Assembly (NCBI RefSeq): GCF_015864665.1 | Contig: NZ_JADYWU010000001.1 | Span: 1,922,001 to 1,986,000, forward strand | DNA: 64,000 nt | Origin: Salinibacterium sp. SWN167 | Lineage (GTDB): Bacteria > Actinomycetota > Actinomycetes > Actinomycetales > Microbacteriaceae | Direction: 5' to 3' | Shown: in pieces, positions 46,188 through 54,857 of the stretch | How the letters are laid out: the number at the start of each line of letters is the position of its first letter | Numbering within the stretch: the stretch's first letter is position 1 | Notes under the pieces: generated by a model | What the model was told of the DNA's origin: nothing | Database searches by the model: none | The model's input: only the letters and a program-made list of their open reading frames with translations | Translations under genes and position numbers: made by a program

Positions 46188-47015
46188 ATGCACGCTGCTG
46201 ATTCCTCTCCCGCTGATCCGACCGAGTCGATTGCGCCAGCGCAGCCAACATCATCGAACTCAACTCCCGGTCCTCAGCGAACTCGACGCGTCGCGCGCAC
46301 GATTTTCATCGCACTCGCCGCAATCGTTGTTCTGCTCGTGGCCGGAATGCTCGTGTGGGCGAATGTGGGAGTGATGCAGGCAGAACCCGACGCGCTGGAG
46401 AGCGTGCAAACAAACCCGGCCGTGCACATCACCGAAAATCAAAACTCCTTCGTTCTCACCCCCACCGGCGACGCTTCAGGCGAAGGCTTTGTGTTCATCC
46501 CCGGAGCAAAGGTCAGCGCGGATGCCTACCTCTATAAGCTCTCCGGAGCGGTGGCCGAATCGGGGCTCACGGTTGTCGTGACGAAGCCCATCCTGAATCT
46601 GGCATTTTTCGACCAACGATCGCTCGATACCTTCACGGATGCGGCGCCCGACGTTGATGACTGGATTGTCGGCGGACATTCCCTGGGTGGCGTGCGCGCG
46701 TGCCAATACGCCGAGCAGCCCGACGTCAGCGGCCTCGTGCTTTTCGGCAGCTACTGCGCCAACGATCTTTCCGAAGTCGACATTCGCGTCTTGAGCCTCA
46801 GCGGAAGCAATGACCTCCTGAGCACACCCGAGAAGATCATGAATGCGGCCCACCTGTTGCCGACATCCACCACCTTCTTTCCCATCGATGGCGCCAATCA
46901 CGCCAGCTTCGGAGACTACGGAGTGCAGGCCGGAGACGGTATCGCGACCCTCGACACCTCAGTGGTGCGAGACGTGATCGCCGCCGAAGTGAACAGTTTT
47001 GTGAACAATGGATAG
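46188..47015 (+). CDS. Membrane-anchored alpha/beta hydrolase
   Basis: The 275 residues have a cytosolic Ser/Pro-rich head, one membrane helix (about 38-60), then an extracytoplasmic alpha/beta hydrolase fold. The nucleophile elbow GGHSLGG is at about 163-169, with GSNDLLS and a late DGANHASFG His region (catalytic Asp and His). ATG 46188 lacks a good ribosome site. It overlaps the antiporter gene by 8 bases, so the two are probably coupled. The natural substrate is unknown. Confidence 0.82.
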   Translation: MHAADSSPADPTESIAPAQPTSSNSTPGPQRTRRVARTIFIALAAIVVLLVAGMLVWANVGVMQAEPDALESVQTNPAVHITENQNSFVLTPTGDASGEGFVFIPGAKVSADAYLYKLSGAVAESGLTVVVTKPILNLAFFDQRSLDTFTDAAPDVDDWIVGGHSLGGVRACQYAEQPDVSGLVLFGSYCANDLSEVDIRVLSLSGSNDLLSTPEKIMNAAHLLPTSTTFFPIDGANHASFGDYGVQAGDGIATLDTSVVRDVIAAEVNSFVNNG

Positions 47016-48267
47016 CACCGAAGAAGCTATGGAAGCTGCCAACTGGGGTATCGTGCTCATCCCAATTTTGGCTGTCATGGCACCGTTGCTGGCACGCGCA
47101 CTCTCTCCGCTGGTCCGCATCTCGATCGTCGTTTTCGAGCTGCTTCTCGGCATTCTGATTGGGCCAAGTGTTCTTGGCTGGGTTGGCGAATCCGAGTTCG
47201 TCGAACAGCTCTCCGACTTCGGCTTGGCCATGCTGTTCTTTATGGCCGGAAATGAAATCCGACTGAGCGCTATTCGCGGCCGGAATGGTCGACGCGCATC
47301 ACTCGGGTGGCTCGTTGGGCTAGTCGCAGGAGTGGCGATTGGTTATCTCATCGAGCCAGGATTTGGCGCCGTCGTTATCGGGATCGCGCTTTGTTCGACG
47401 GCACTCGGAGTAATCATGCCCCTCCTGCGTGACGCCGGGGAACTGCCCACCCGCTTTGGCAATTCCGCAGTCGCACTCGGCGCCGTCGGCGAATTTGGGC
47501 CGCTCATTGCCATCTCCATTTTTCTCGGAGCCAGCTCACTCGGAGTCTCCACGATCGTGTTGGGTATATTCATCCTGATTGCGATGACGCTGCTGTTCCT
47601 CGCGGCCCGCATCGAACACAACTCGCTCCACCGCCTCGTGACAGCAACCCTGCACACCTCAGGCCAGTTCGCGATCCGACTGGTTATCTTCATTGTTGCC
47701 GCACTGGTCGTGCTGAGCATCGTTCTCGACCTAGATATGCTCCTCGGTGCATTCGTCGCCGGATTGCTCTGGCAGGTCATGATGCGCCAGGCGCCCGAAC
47801 GCGACCGCGCGATGGTCGACTCCAAGTTGGATGCGATCGCCTTCGGATTCCTTGTTCCGATCTTTTACATCAACACGGGAGTGTCGTTCGAACTCGGCGC
47901 CCTCACTTCCGACTTGAGCGTGGCGGCTCTCGTGCCCGTGTTCCTCGTGCTTCTGCTCGTCGTGCGCGGTGTACCCTCGATGTTCGCCGCACGGAAAGGC
48001 GCGAGCACCCGCGAACGCGCCGCGCTCGGCCTTCTCGGCGCCACAGGATTGCCCATCATCGTCGCCGTCACCGCAATTGGCGTCGATAGCGAATATATCG
48101 ACTCTGGTATCGCCGCCGCTCTCGTCGGAGCCGGTTTGCTATCCGTGCTGATCTTCCCGGTCATCGCAATGGCGTTGCGCGGAGACGCTGCCCAGTTGCA
48201 CGCCAGCGGCACGGGAGATGAGGCCCAAAACCTTCCCGGCGAACCACACATCACCGAAGAGGCCTAA
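47008..48267 (+). CDS. Monovalent cation:proton antiporter (CPA2/KefB type)
   Basis: Secondary transporter of 419 residues with about 12 helices. The ELLLGILIGPSVLG segment, the LFFMAGNEI helix, and GAFVAGLLWQVMM with FYINTGVSF match the Na+/H+ exchanger domain. There is no C-terminal TrkA-N domain, and the tail is acidic and short. It overlaps the hydrolase stop by 8 bases. The transported ion (Na+ or K+) is inferred only from the family. Confidence 0.87.
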   Translation: MDSTEEAMEAANWGIVLIPILAVMAPLLARALSPLVRISIVVFELLLGILIGPSVLGWVGESEFVEQLSDFGLAMLFFMAGNEIRLSAIRGRNGRRASLGWLVGLVAGVAIGYLIEPGFGAVVIGIALCSTALGVIMPLLRDAGELPTRFGNSAVALGAVGEFGPLIAISIFLGASSLGVSTIVLGIFILIAMTLLFLAARIEHNSLHRLVTATLHTSGQFAIRLVIFIVAALVVLSIVLDLDMLLGAFVAGLLWQVMMRQAPERDRAMVDSKLDAIAFGFLVPIFYINTGVSFELGALTSDLSVAALVPVFLVLLLVVRGVPSMFAARKGASTRERAALGLLGATGLPIIVAVTAIGVDSEYIDSGIAAALVGAGLLSVLIFPVIAMALRGDAAQLHASGTGDEAQNLPGEPHITEEA

Positions 48268-48334
48268 GCGTCGCGACGAGCGGATCGCTGAAGCCGTCGC
48301 GACGTCACCAATGCTCTAGGCGAGCACCACCCCG

Positions 48335-48847
48335 CTAAGCGAGAATCGGGATCGTGCCTGTCGCCGTGTAACCCGCAGAGTGTGGCAATGGCTCGCCCAG
48401 AACATCCGACGTGTCGTGCGCGACAACGGCCGCTTCGACGGGAGGCTCGGCGTGGGAGTGAATGATCGGAATGGACTCGGTGAGAGCCACTAAGCCGTCG
48501 CTGATGGTGACGAGCGGATCGGCATCCGTGCTCGAGAAAATCGGGAATGAACGCCCCTCATCGGGCAAGCGGCGACCACGGCGAATGACCACGATCGTGG
48601 CGGCGGCAAGCGGGATCGCGACAGCGCTGGGAGCGGCAACCCAGAACGACGAACTCATCAGACCGTAAGCGCCCCAGACGGTGTAACCAAAGACCAACAG
48701 CCACTGCGTGGTCTCCGAAATACCGGCAAGACGCACGGCGTCGTTGCGGCTCTGCCAGGTGATACGGGCCTGAGGAACCCACATTAGGAAGGAGAAAACG
48801 GTGCCCGCGAATCCGAGTGCGTTAATAGCGATTTCGGTGATGTTCAT
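48335..48847 (-). CDS. PQ-loop (SemiSWEET-like) membrane protein with a long tail
   Basis: One triple-helix bundle with the PQ motif FLMWVPQARITWQSRND near residue 20-36 and helices at about 8-25, 47-64 and 70-88. SemiSWEET sugar transporters have this fold and dimerise. The 170 residues are longer than the usual 85-95, because of a soluble, Pro/Ala-rich C-terminal tail of about 75 residues with no known domain. ATG 48847 has no strong ribosome site. A small-sugar role is only inferred. Confidence 0.75.
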   Translation of the reverse strand: MNITEIAINALGFAGTVFSFLMWVPQARITWQSRNDAVRLAGISETTQWLLVFGYTVWGAYGLMSSSFWVAAPSAVAIPLAAATIVVIRRGRRLPDEGRSFPIFSSTDADPLVTISDGLVALTESIPIIHSHAEPPVEAAVVAHDTSDVLGEPLPHSAGYTATGTIPILA

Positions 48848-49044
48848 ACCGGTTGATCTGATCTTTCTGACGGCCTAGGGAAGAACTCCCGAATGGGCAC
48901 AATTGCCGGGCATCAACGCGATGTCACGCTCATTCTAAGCACAAAATACGTCGTGCACCATCACCCCATGGGAGGTACTTTTTTGCTGGCCGTCAGCATC
49001 AAAAATAGCGTCCAAATACGACTGTCAGCACTGCGCTGAGCGCG

Positions 49045-51468
49045 TCACGACCGGTTCCACTTCCAGTCGGCCACTTCGGGCATATCCTCGCCGTGTTCTC
49101 GCGTGTATTGACGCGCGTGCAATCGGGTGTCATGCAGTTCCTGCCAGAAGGCCGCATGCCGCGAGGTGAGGCCCGGAACCCGCTCAAGCACGTCGATGAC
49201 CAGGTGGTAGCGGTCAAGATCGTTGAGCATCACCATGTCGAACGGTGTCGTCGTCGTGCCCTCGTCTTTGTACCCGCGCACATGCAGGTTTGCGTGCCCC
49301 GCGCGCTTATAGGTGAGGCGGTGAATCAGCCACGGATAACCGTGGTGGGCGAAAATCACTGGCTTGTCTGTTGTGAAGATCGCGTCGTACTCGGCATCGC
49401 TGAGACCGTGCGGATGCTCCGATTCGCTGTGCAGGCGCATCAAGTCGATGACGTTGACGACCCGCACGCGCAGCTCAGGGATCCGCTCGCGCAAGATTTG
49501 CGCGGCCGCCAAGGTTTCTAGGGTCGGAACGTCGCCGGCACAGGCGAGGACGACATCCGGTTCCTGGCCGACAACTTCGGTGCCAGCCCACTCAAACAGC
49601 CCGATGCCGCGCGTGCAGTGTTCAATCGCCGCGGGCATGGCGAGCCAGTTGTTCTCCGGGTGTTTGCCAGCGATGACGACGTTGATCTTGTTGACGGATC
49701 GCAAGCAGTGGTCGTAGGTGGCGATCAACGTGTTGGCATCGCACGGGAGGTAGGCCCGCACGACATCGGGCTTCTTGTTCATGACCAGATCAAGAAAGCC
49801 GGGGTCCTGATGCGAAGCGCCGTTGTGATCTTGACGCCAGACATGCGAGCTCAGCAGATAGTTGAGCGACGCCACTGGGCGACGCCACGGAATCGCGATT
49901 GCACCCTCGAGCCACTTGGCGTGCTGATTGAACATCGAATCGACGATATGAATGAACGCCTCGTAGGAGTTAAACATGCCGTGCCGACCCGTGAGTAGGT
50001 ATCCCTCGAGCCAGCCCTGACACTGGTGCTCGCTGAGCATCTCCATGACCCGCCCCGCGCGCGCGAGGTGGTTGTCGGAATCGATGGGGAGGTAGTCGGC
50101 ATCCCACTGTTTATCGGTGGTGTCGAAGACAGCACTCAGACGATTGGATGCCGTGACATCGGCCCCAAAGATACGGAAGTTCTCGGGGTTGTCGCGAATC
50201 ACATCGCGCAGCCACTCCCCGAGCGCGCCCGTCGCCGAGCTCGTAGTTTCGCCCGGATTCGGTACGTCGACGGCGTACTCCCGAAAGTCAGGGAGGCGCA
50301 GCGGCGCACGGAGCAGTCCACCGTTAGCGACGGGATTGGCGCTCATACGGCGATCCCCCGAAGGAGCAAGTGCGATCGTCAATTCGCGCGGCGCCCCGCT
50401 CTCGTCGAAGAGTTCCTCTGGGTGGTACGAGGCCATCCATTCCTCAAGCTGCTGCAAATGTTCCTCGGTGTCGCGCACGCTCGCGAGCGGCACCTGGTGC
50501 GAACGCCAGTTGTTTTCAACTGGGTGCCCGTCGACCACTTTCGGGCCCGTCCAGCCCTTGGGCGTGCGCAGAATGAGCATCGGCCAGGCCGGGCGTCCCT
50601 CGAGCGTTCCTGCCGCGGCATCCGCTTTGATCCGAGCGATGTGATCGACAATGTCGTCAAGCGTCGCCGCCATGCGCTCATGCACAGCACGAGGATCTTC
50701 GCTGTCGAACCCACCAGAGACGACGTAGGGCGTGTGCCCGTACCCGCGCATCAGATCACACAGTTCGTCTTCGGGAATGCGGGCCAGCACTGTCGGGTTC
50801 GCAATTTTGTAGCCATTGAGGTGCAGGATCGGCAAGACCACGCCATCTCGCTCCGGGTCAATGAACTTGTTCGAATGCCAGCTGGTCGCGAGCGGCCCCG
50901 TTTCGGCTTCACCATCGCCGACGACCGCGGCGACAAGCAGGTTGGGGTTGTCGAAGACGGCGCCGTAGGCATGCGACAGGGCATAGCCCAGCTCGCCACC
51001 CTCGTGGATGGAGCCCGGCGTTTCGGGAGCGGCATGGCTCGGAATACCACCCGGGAACGAAAACTGTCTGAACAACTTGCGGATGCCATCCGCACTCTTA
51101 TCAATATCGCCGTACGTCTCGCTGTAAGTGCCATCGAGGTACGCACTCGCGACAACGGCAGGACCTCCATGACCCGGCCCAGCCACGAAAATGGTGTCGG
51201 TGTCGCGTTCCTGAATGATGCGATTCAGATGGGCCCACACAAAGTTCAGGCCGGGCGTCGTGCCCCAGTGCCCCAAGAGTCGAGGCTTGGTGTGCTCGCG
51301 GCGGAGAGGTTCACGCAGCAGCGGATTGTCGAGGAGATAGATCTGGCCGACAGCGAGATAGTTGGCTGCGCGCCACCATGCGTCTAGCTGATCGAGCGTG
51401 TGCGGTTGCACTTCGGCGGGGCGAGGGCCACACCACGGCTGGCGGGCGACGGGTTCTTGAACAGGCAC
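49045..51468 (-). CDS. xfp: Phosphoketolase (xylulose 5-phosphate/fructose 6-phosphate)
   Basis: Thiamine diphosphate enzyme that splits xylulose 5-phosphate (and often fructose 6-phosphate) with phosphate to give acetyl phosphate. The 807 residues show [37 protein letters not shown] and [19 protein letters not shown] (TPP-binding) in the XFP N-terminal part, with the C-terminal domain ending [12 protein letters not shown] 51468 ([11 protein letters not shown]) is preferred to GTG 51489 because it alone has an AGAGAG in front. It stands alone; no acetate kinase lies in the window. Confidence 0.94.
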   Translation of the reverse strand: MPVQEPVARQPWCGPRPAEVQPHTLDQLDAWWRAANYLAVGQIYLLDNPLLREPLRREHTKPRLLGHWGTTPGLNFVWAHLNRIIQERDTDTIFVAGPGHGGPAVVASAYLDGTYSETYGDIDKSADGIRKLFRQFSFPGGIPSHAAPETPGSIHEGGELGYALSHAYGAVFDNPNLLVAAVVGDGEAETGPLATSWHSNKFIDPERDGVVLPILHLNGYKIANPTVLARIPEDELCDLMRGYGHTPYVVSGGFDSEDPRAVHERMAATLDDIVDHIARIKADAAAGTLEGRPAWPMLILRTPKGWTGPKVVDGHPVENNWRSHQVPLASVRDTEEHLQQLEEWMASYHPEELFDESGAPRELTIALAPSGDRRMSANPVANGGLLRAPLRLPDFREYAVDVPNPGETTSSATGALGEWLRDVIRDNPENFRIFGADVTASNRLSAVFDTTDKQWDADYLPIDSDNHLARAGRVMEMLSEHQCQGWLEGYLLTGRHGMFNSYEAFIHIVDSMFNQHAKWLEGAIAIPWRRPVASLNYLLSSHVWRQDHNGASHQDPGFLDLVMNKKPDVVRAYLPCDANTLIATYDHCLRSVNKINVVIAGKHPENNWLAMPAAIEHCTRGIGLFEWAGTEVVGQEPDVVLACAGDVPTLETLAAAQILRERIPELRVRVVNVIDLMRLHSESEHPHGLSDAEYDAIFTTDKPVIFAHHGYPWLIHRLTYKRAGHANLHVRGYKDEGTTTTPFDMVMLNDLDRYHLVIDVLERVPGLTSRHAAFWQELHDTRLHARQYTREHGEDMPEVADWKWNRS

Positions 51469-51646
51469 GAGATTCTCTCTTCTCTTCACGATGATGTGGT
51501 CGAGGTCATCCGTTCGATCACGACCCCCTTCTTGCTGAGGGCGCCCCGCCAGTTTAGGAGCAGACCTCAGCTCTGTGGGGCGAATTCAGCGAGTCTGAGG
51601 GTACGCCGATACCGCACACAGCGGCTCGGGCAGTTACCCTCAATAC

Positions 51647-52345
51647 ATGGGTTCGCGAAGCGCACGACAGCAGGGTGCGTTGGCGTCATGGAACGACGAA
51701 CGTGGCTTCGGGTTCATCACCGTTGACGACCCACGCGGCACCAACGGCGCTGGCAGCAGCAACGGCAACGGCGAAAGCAACGGCGAAAGCGTCTTTGCCC
51801 ACATCTCTGCCTTCCCACGCCGTGACACCCGCCCGACTCCCGGTGAACGGGTGAGTTTTGTGGTCGAGCACACGAACGAAGGTAAGGTTCGGGCTCACAC
51901 AATCCGTTACCTCTCCGCCTCCGGTCGACCGCTGCGCACGAAACGGCGCAAGCCCGGCACCATGAGCTATGTCGTTCTGGCTACCTTCGTCGTCGCGATC
52001 GGTATTCTCACCGCGATCGGTGCCCTCCCCTGGCTATTTGCAGCGTTGTACCTCGTGATGAGCATCATCACGTATGCCCTGTATGCCAGCGACAAGAAGG
52101 CTGCGCAGTCCAGACAGTGGCGCGTAACTGAAAGCGCTCTTCTGGGGCTCGGATTGTTCGGCGGCTGGCCGGGAGCGATTCTTGCCCAACAGCGACTGCG
52201 GCACAAAACCCAGAAACCTCTCTTCCGCCAAGCATTCTGGGGCACTGTAGTACTCAATATTCTGGTTTTTGCGATCTTGACGACAGCCCTCCGGGAACCG
52301 ATGCTCAACCTCGTGCGCCTCATTCTCGACGTTACTTCCCCGTAG
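51647..52345 (+). CDS. Cold-shock domain-DUF1294 membrane fusion protein
   Basis: The 232 residues combine an N-terminal cold-shock-type nucleic acid-binding domain (ALASWNDERGFGFITVDD, VFAHISAFP) with a DUF1294 region of three or four helices (from about 105). The fusion is known in many bacteria. A 20-residue Gly/Ser/Asn insertion with two exact 12-base repeats (AACGGCGAAAGC at 51767 and 51779) splits the cold-shock domain between its two RNA motifs. ATG 51647 is the first in frame. Confidence 0.86.
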   Translation: MGSRSARQQGALASWNDERGFGFITVDDPRGTNGAGSSNGNGESNGESVFAHISAFPRRDTRPTPGERVSFVVEHTNEGKVRAHTIRYLSASGRPLRTKRRKPGTMSYVVLATFVVAIGILTAIGALPWLFAALYLVMSIITYALYASDKKAAQSRQWRVTESALLGLGLFGGWPGAILAQQRLRHKTQKPLFRQAFWGTVVLNILVFAILTTALREPMLNLVRLILDVTSP

Positions 52346-52383
52346 ACCTGCCGAGTTCATCGCCCGCGTTCTAGGGTGGAGCC

Positions 52384-54024
52384 ATGGAGTCTTCAGCCAA
52401 GTTCCGCACTGTCCGTCGCTCTCGCACAGCGCCCGCGATTGTGGCGCTGCTTGCTGTCTCTGTTGCTGTGTCTGGATGCACGGCAGCGGCATCCGGTGGT
52501 CTTGAGGTCATTGAGGGCGACTCCCCAGCCTCTGATGTCATCGCGCTGAGTGCGGGCAGCAGCGACGTGGCCGTGGTGCGAGCGGTCGACGCTGCGGTCG
52601 AACAACTTCCTGAGTTGGCCGCAATCGCGATGGATGAGACCGGCACCCCCGGCCTGGCGATCGCTGTCGTACACAACGGCGAGATGATCTATGCCGACGG
52701 TTTCGGAGTGCGCGAAGCAGGAACCGCTGACAGGGTGGATGCCGACACGGTGTTTCAAATAGCGTCAGTGTCGAAATCCCTCTCTGCCACGGTCGTCGCC
52801 CGCGCCATTACCCAAGACGCAGTGGAATGGGACACTCCCGTGCGCACGCTGCTGTCTGATTTCTCTCTTGCGGACTCGTACGTCACGCAGAACGCAACGA
52901 TTGGCGACTACTTCAGCCACCGCACCGGGCTCGCGACCGGGGCTGGCGATGATCTGGAATATGTGGGCTACGAGCGCGACTACATCCTCGACCACCTTCG
53001 GTATCAGCCTCTCGACGATTTCCGCAGTAGCTACCACTATTCGAACTACGGCATCACGGTAGGAGCGGAGGCGACTGCTGCAGCACTCGGCATGGACTGG
53101 AACGATGCCATCCGTGAACTCGTTTACGAACCGTTGGGAATGACTGCCACAAGCTCGAGCTACGCGGATTTTGTGGCGCAGCCCAATCGAGCACGCCTCC
53201 ACACCCTGATCGACGGCACCTTTCAGCCGCTCTTTGAGAGAAACCCCGACCCTCAATCCCCCGCAGGAGGAGTGTCGTCGACCGTCAGCGACCTATCGAA
53301 ATGGATGACGATGATCCTGTCCGGTGGTGAACATGACGGCCAGCCGTTCGTCACCCCCGAATCGCTCGTGCCTGCCATCACAGCCCAGAGCATAAGCTCA
53401 CAGGCCTCTGCCCCCGACCAGCGCACCGGAAGTTACGGCTATGGGTTCAACGTGGGCAGCCAAGCGGGGGGCCGCACGACGGTGAGCCATTCGGGCGGCT
53501 TCGTGTTGGGGGCCGGAACGAACTATCACCTCGTGCCCAGTCTCGATTTGGGCATCGTAACCCTGACCAATGCTGCGCCCATCGGCACCGCCGAAGCCAT
53601 CAATGCCCAGTTTCTCGATCTGGTTCAATACGGGGAGGTGCAAAGAGACTGGCTCGGCGACTACTCCGGTGCCCTTTCCGCACTCAACGCCCCGGCAGGA
53701 GATCTCGTCGGAGAGACCAAGCCCGGTACTGCGGGGGCTTCCCTCTATCTCAGTGACCACGAAGGCACGTACCGCAACGACTACTTCGGCGATCTTGTCG
53801 TGACCGAAGTCGACGGAGCGCTGCAGGCAGCCCTCGGGCCGCGCGGCAACTACCTTCTCGAACTAGAAGCGTGGGATGCGGACACTTTTGCCTTCACTCC
53901 CACGGGCGAGAATGCGCCCCACGGCTCTCTCTCGTCGGCCACATTTTCGCGGTCAGGCGGAGCCGTCACCGGGGTGACGCTGGAGTTTTTTGACGCGCAG
54001 GGACTCGGAGAATGGCGCCGCTAA
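52384..54024 (+). CDS. Beta-lactamase-fold (class C-like) serine hydrolase lipoprotein
   Basis: Predicted lipoprotein of 546 residues with a signal peptide and lipobox AVSGC (Cys32). The hydrolase domain has SVSK (Ser128, Lys131), YSN (Tyr219-Asn221) and a late VSHSGG as the third motif, as in AmpC-like and esterase EstB-like serine hydrolases. A beta-rich C-terminal domain of about 130 residues follows. It is more likely a peptidase or esterase acting outside the membrane than a true beta-lactamase. Confidence 0.87.
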   Translation: MESSAKFRTVRRSRTAPAIVALLAVSVAVSGCTAAASGGLEVIEGDSPASDVIALSAGSSDVAVVRAVDAAVEQLPELAAIAMDETGTPGLAIAVVHNGEMIYADGFGVREAGTADRVDADTVFQIASVSKSLSATVVARAITQDAVEWDTPVRTLLSDFSLADSYVTQNATIGDYFSHRTGLATGAGDDLEYVGYERDYILDHLRYQPLDDFRSSYHYSNYGITVGAEATAAALGMDWNDAIRELVYEPLGMTATSSSYADFVAQPNRARLHTLIDGTFQPLFERNPDPQSPAGGVSSTVSDLSKWMTMILSGGEHDGQPFVTPESLVPAITAQSISSQASAPDQRTGSYGYGFNVGSQAGGRTTVSHSGGFVLGAGTNYHLVPSLDLGIVTLTNAAPIGTAEAINAQFLDLVQYGEVQRDWLGDYSGALSALNAPAGDLVGETKPGTAGASLYLSDHEGTYRNDYFGDLVVTEVDGALQAALGPRGNYLLELEAWDADTFAFTPTGENAPHGSLSSATFSRSGGAVTGVTLEFFDAQGLGEWRR

Positions 54025-54054
54025 CCGGCACTCGCTTCACCCGTGCGGTAGCTG

Positions 54055-54345
54055 TCACGCTAGCGAAAGGAAGAGCTTCTCGATCTCTTCTGACTGGGGC
54101 GATCCTTCCGCATCCGGGTTGATCAAGCACTCTTTCATAGCTTCGGAGATCACAAGGAAGCCTGCGCGATCAAGGGCTTTCGACACCGCGGCAAGTTGAT
54201 GCACGACGTCACGGCAGCCGGCGCCCGTTTCCACGGTGGCGATCAGGGCACCCAACTGTCCTTGAGCGCGGCGCAATCTGTTCACAATTTTCTTTTGCGC
54301 GTCTGAATCGGCATTCGGTAGCGATCCGGCGATCTCGGCAACCAT
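54055..54345 (-). CDS. cstR: CstR-like persulfide-sensing repressor (CsoR family)
   Basis: Four-helix CsoR/RcnR/CstR-family repressor of 96 residues. It has QKKIVNRLRRAQGQLGALIA and Cys44 and Cys73, which are 29 residues apart as in both CsoR and CstR. The His that CsoR uses for copper, four residues before the second Cys, is Ala69 here. This points to the CstR class, which forms sulfane-sulfur bridges between these two Cys. ATG 54345 is chosen with GAGAGACC upstream. Two operators lie in the divergent promoter to a sulfur operon, which agrees. Confidence 0.85.
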   Translation of the reverse strand: MVAEIAGSLPNADSDAQKKIVNRLRRAQGQLGALIATVETGAGCRDVVHQLAAVSKALDRAGFLVISEAMKECLINPDAEGSPQSEEIEKLFLSLA

Positions 54346-54370
54346 AGGTCTCTCGTCTCTCTCAGGTGAG

Positions 54371-54423
54371 TTGACAGTCTCGATACCCCATAGGGTATAG
54401 TTCAAGCATACCCCCTAGGGTAT
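54371..54423. promoter_or_regulatory. Divergent promoter with two CstR-type operators
   Basis: Two near-identical 16-base palindromes, ATACCCCATAGGGTAT (54383-54398) and ATACCCCCTAGGGTAT (54408-54423), have a 25-base centre distance. This form is typical of CsoR-family operators. TTGACA at 54371 and a TATAGT at 54396 form a plus-strand promoter overlapping the first operator. The second lies just downstream of the likely start. The cstR gene begins 38 bases to the left, so one pair can control both sides. Confidence 0.8.
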
Positions 54424-54454
54424 TTAGAAATGGTCAGTCAACGAAAGCAGAGTT

Positions 54455-54640
54455 ATGTGCAGAGCAGTTACGTGTCGTACATGCGGCAAAACTACGTGGG
54501 CAGGATGCGGACAACACATCCAGTCCGTCAAGCGCAGCGTGCCCGCATCCAACTGGTGCAACGGCAAGCACTCGCAGTCTGAGATTGACGCCGCAAAATC
54601 CGCTCAGGGCGGCTTCTTTGCCCGCCTCTTCGGTCGTTAG
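54455..54640 (+). CDS. Small cysteine-rich protein 1 (TWAGCG family)
   Basis: The 61 residues have Cys2, Cys7, Cys10, Cys18 and Cys35, with His21 (MCRAVTCRTCGKTTWAGCG, then QH). The CxxC plus GC-x-H pattern is like a small zinc ribbon, though it may instead carry sulfane sulfur. The C-terminal part is basic and ends FFARLFGR, a possible membrane-touching helix. It is the first gene of the operon under the CstR-type operators, and ATG 54455 is 31 bases after the last one. A weak ribosome site precedes it. I know of no assigned function. Confidence 0.8.
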   Translation: MCRAVTCRTCGKTTWAGCGQHIQSVKRSVPASNWCNGKHSQSEIDAAKSAQGGFFARLFGR

Positions 54641-54648
54641 GAGACCAC

Positions 54649-54762
54649 ATGTGCGCACAAGTTATTTGTCAAAAGTGCAGTAAACCCACTTGGGCTGGCT
54701 GCGGAGAACACATCGAGGATGCCCTCGCCAACGTCGCTGAACGCGACCGTTGCCACTGCTAA
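54649..54762 (+). CDS. Small cysteine-rich protein 2 (TWAGCG family)
   Basis: A 37-residue paralogue of the previous protein, only 8 bases downstream. It keeps every key residue: Cys2, Cys7, Cys10, TWAGC with Cys18, His21 and Cys35, and adds Cys37 in a CHC end. AGGAG lies 6 bases before ATG 54649, a strong translation signal for so small a frame. It lacks the basic FFARLF-type tail of its partner. Conserved Cys spacing between the two copies argues that both are functional. Function unknown; a metal- or sulfane sulfur-carrier role is inferred. Confidence 0.8.
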   Translation: MCAQVICQKCSKPTWAGCGEHIEDALANVAERDRCHC

Positions 54763-54857
54763 CGAGCAACTACTACTCACCCGCAGCCACCGCTAACCAC
54801 GCACCGTCGTTAGCGTCTTCCCTCCCCCGGACATAGCGAACACTCACTGGAGTAAAA

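Noticed and set aside
48979-49005. Hairpin TGCTG-GCCGT-CAGCA with flanking T and A runs after phosphoketolase
   Set aside because: The stem is only 5 base pairs, and on the minus strand the hairpin is followed by A residues, not T, so it does not fit a terminator.
50026-51387. A 453-codon plus-strand frame opposite phosphoketolase
   Set aside because: Antisense shadow of a high-GC gene; Arg/Val-rich with no family match and no ribosome site.
52384-54024. Resistance beta-lactamase
   Set aside because: The lipoprotein has the serine-hydrolase motifs but a long additional C-terminal domain and an HSGG third motif as in esterase/peptidase members, so resistance cannot be claimed.
54055-54345. 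Copper-sensing CsoR function for the CsoR-family regulator
   Set aside because: The His ligand of the Cys-His-Cys copper site is Ala here and no copper transport gene is nearby, so the persulfide-sensing class fits better.
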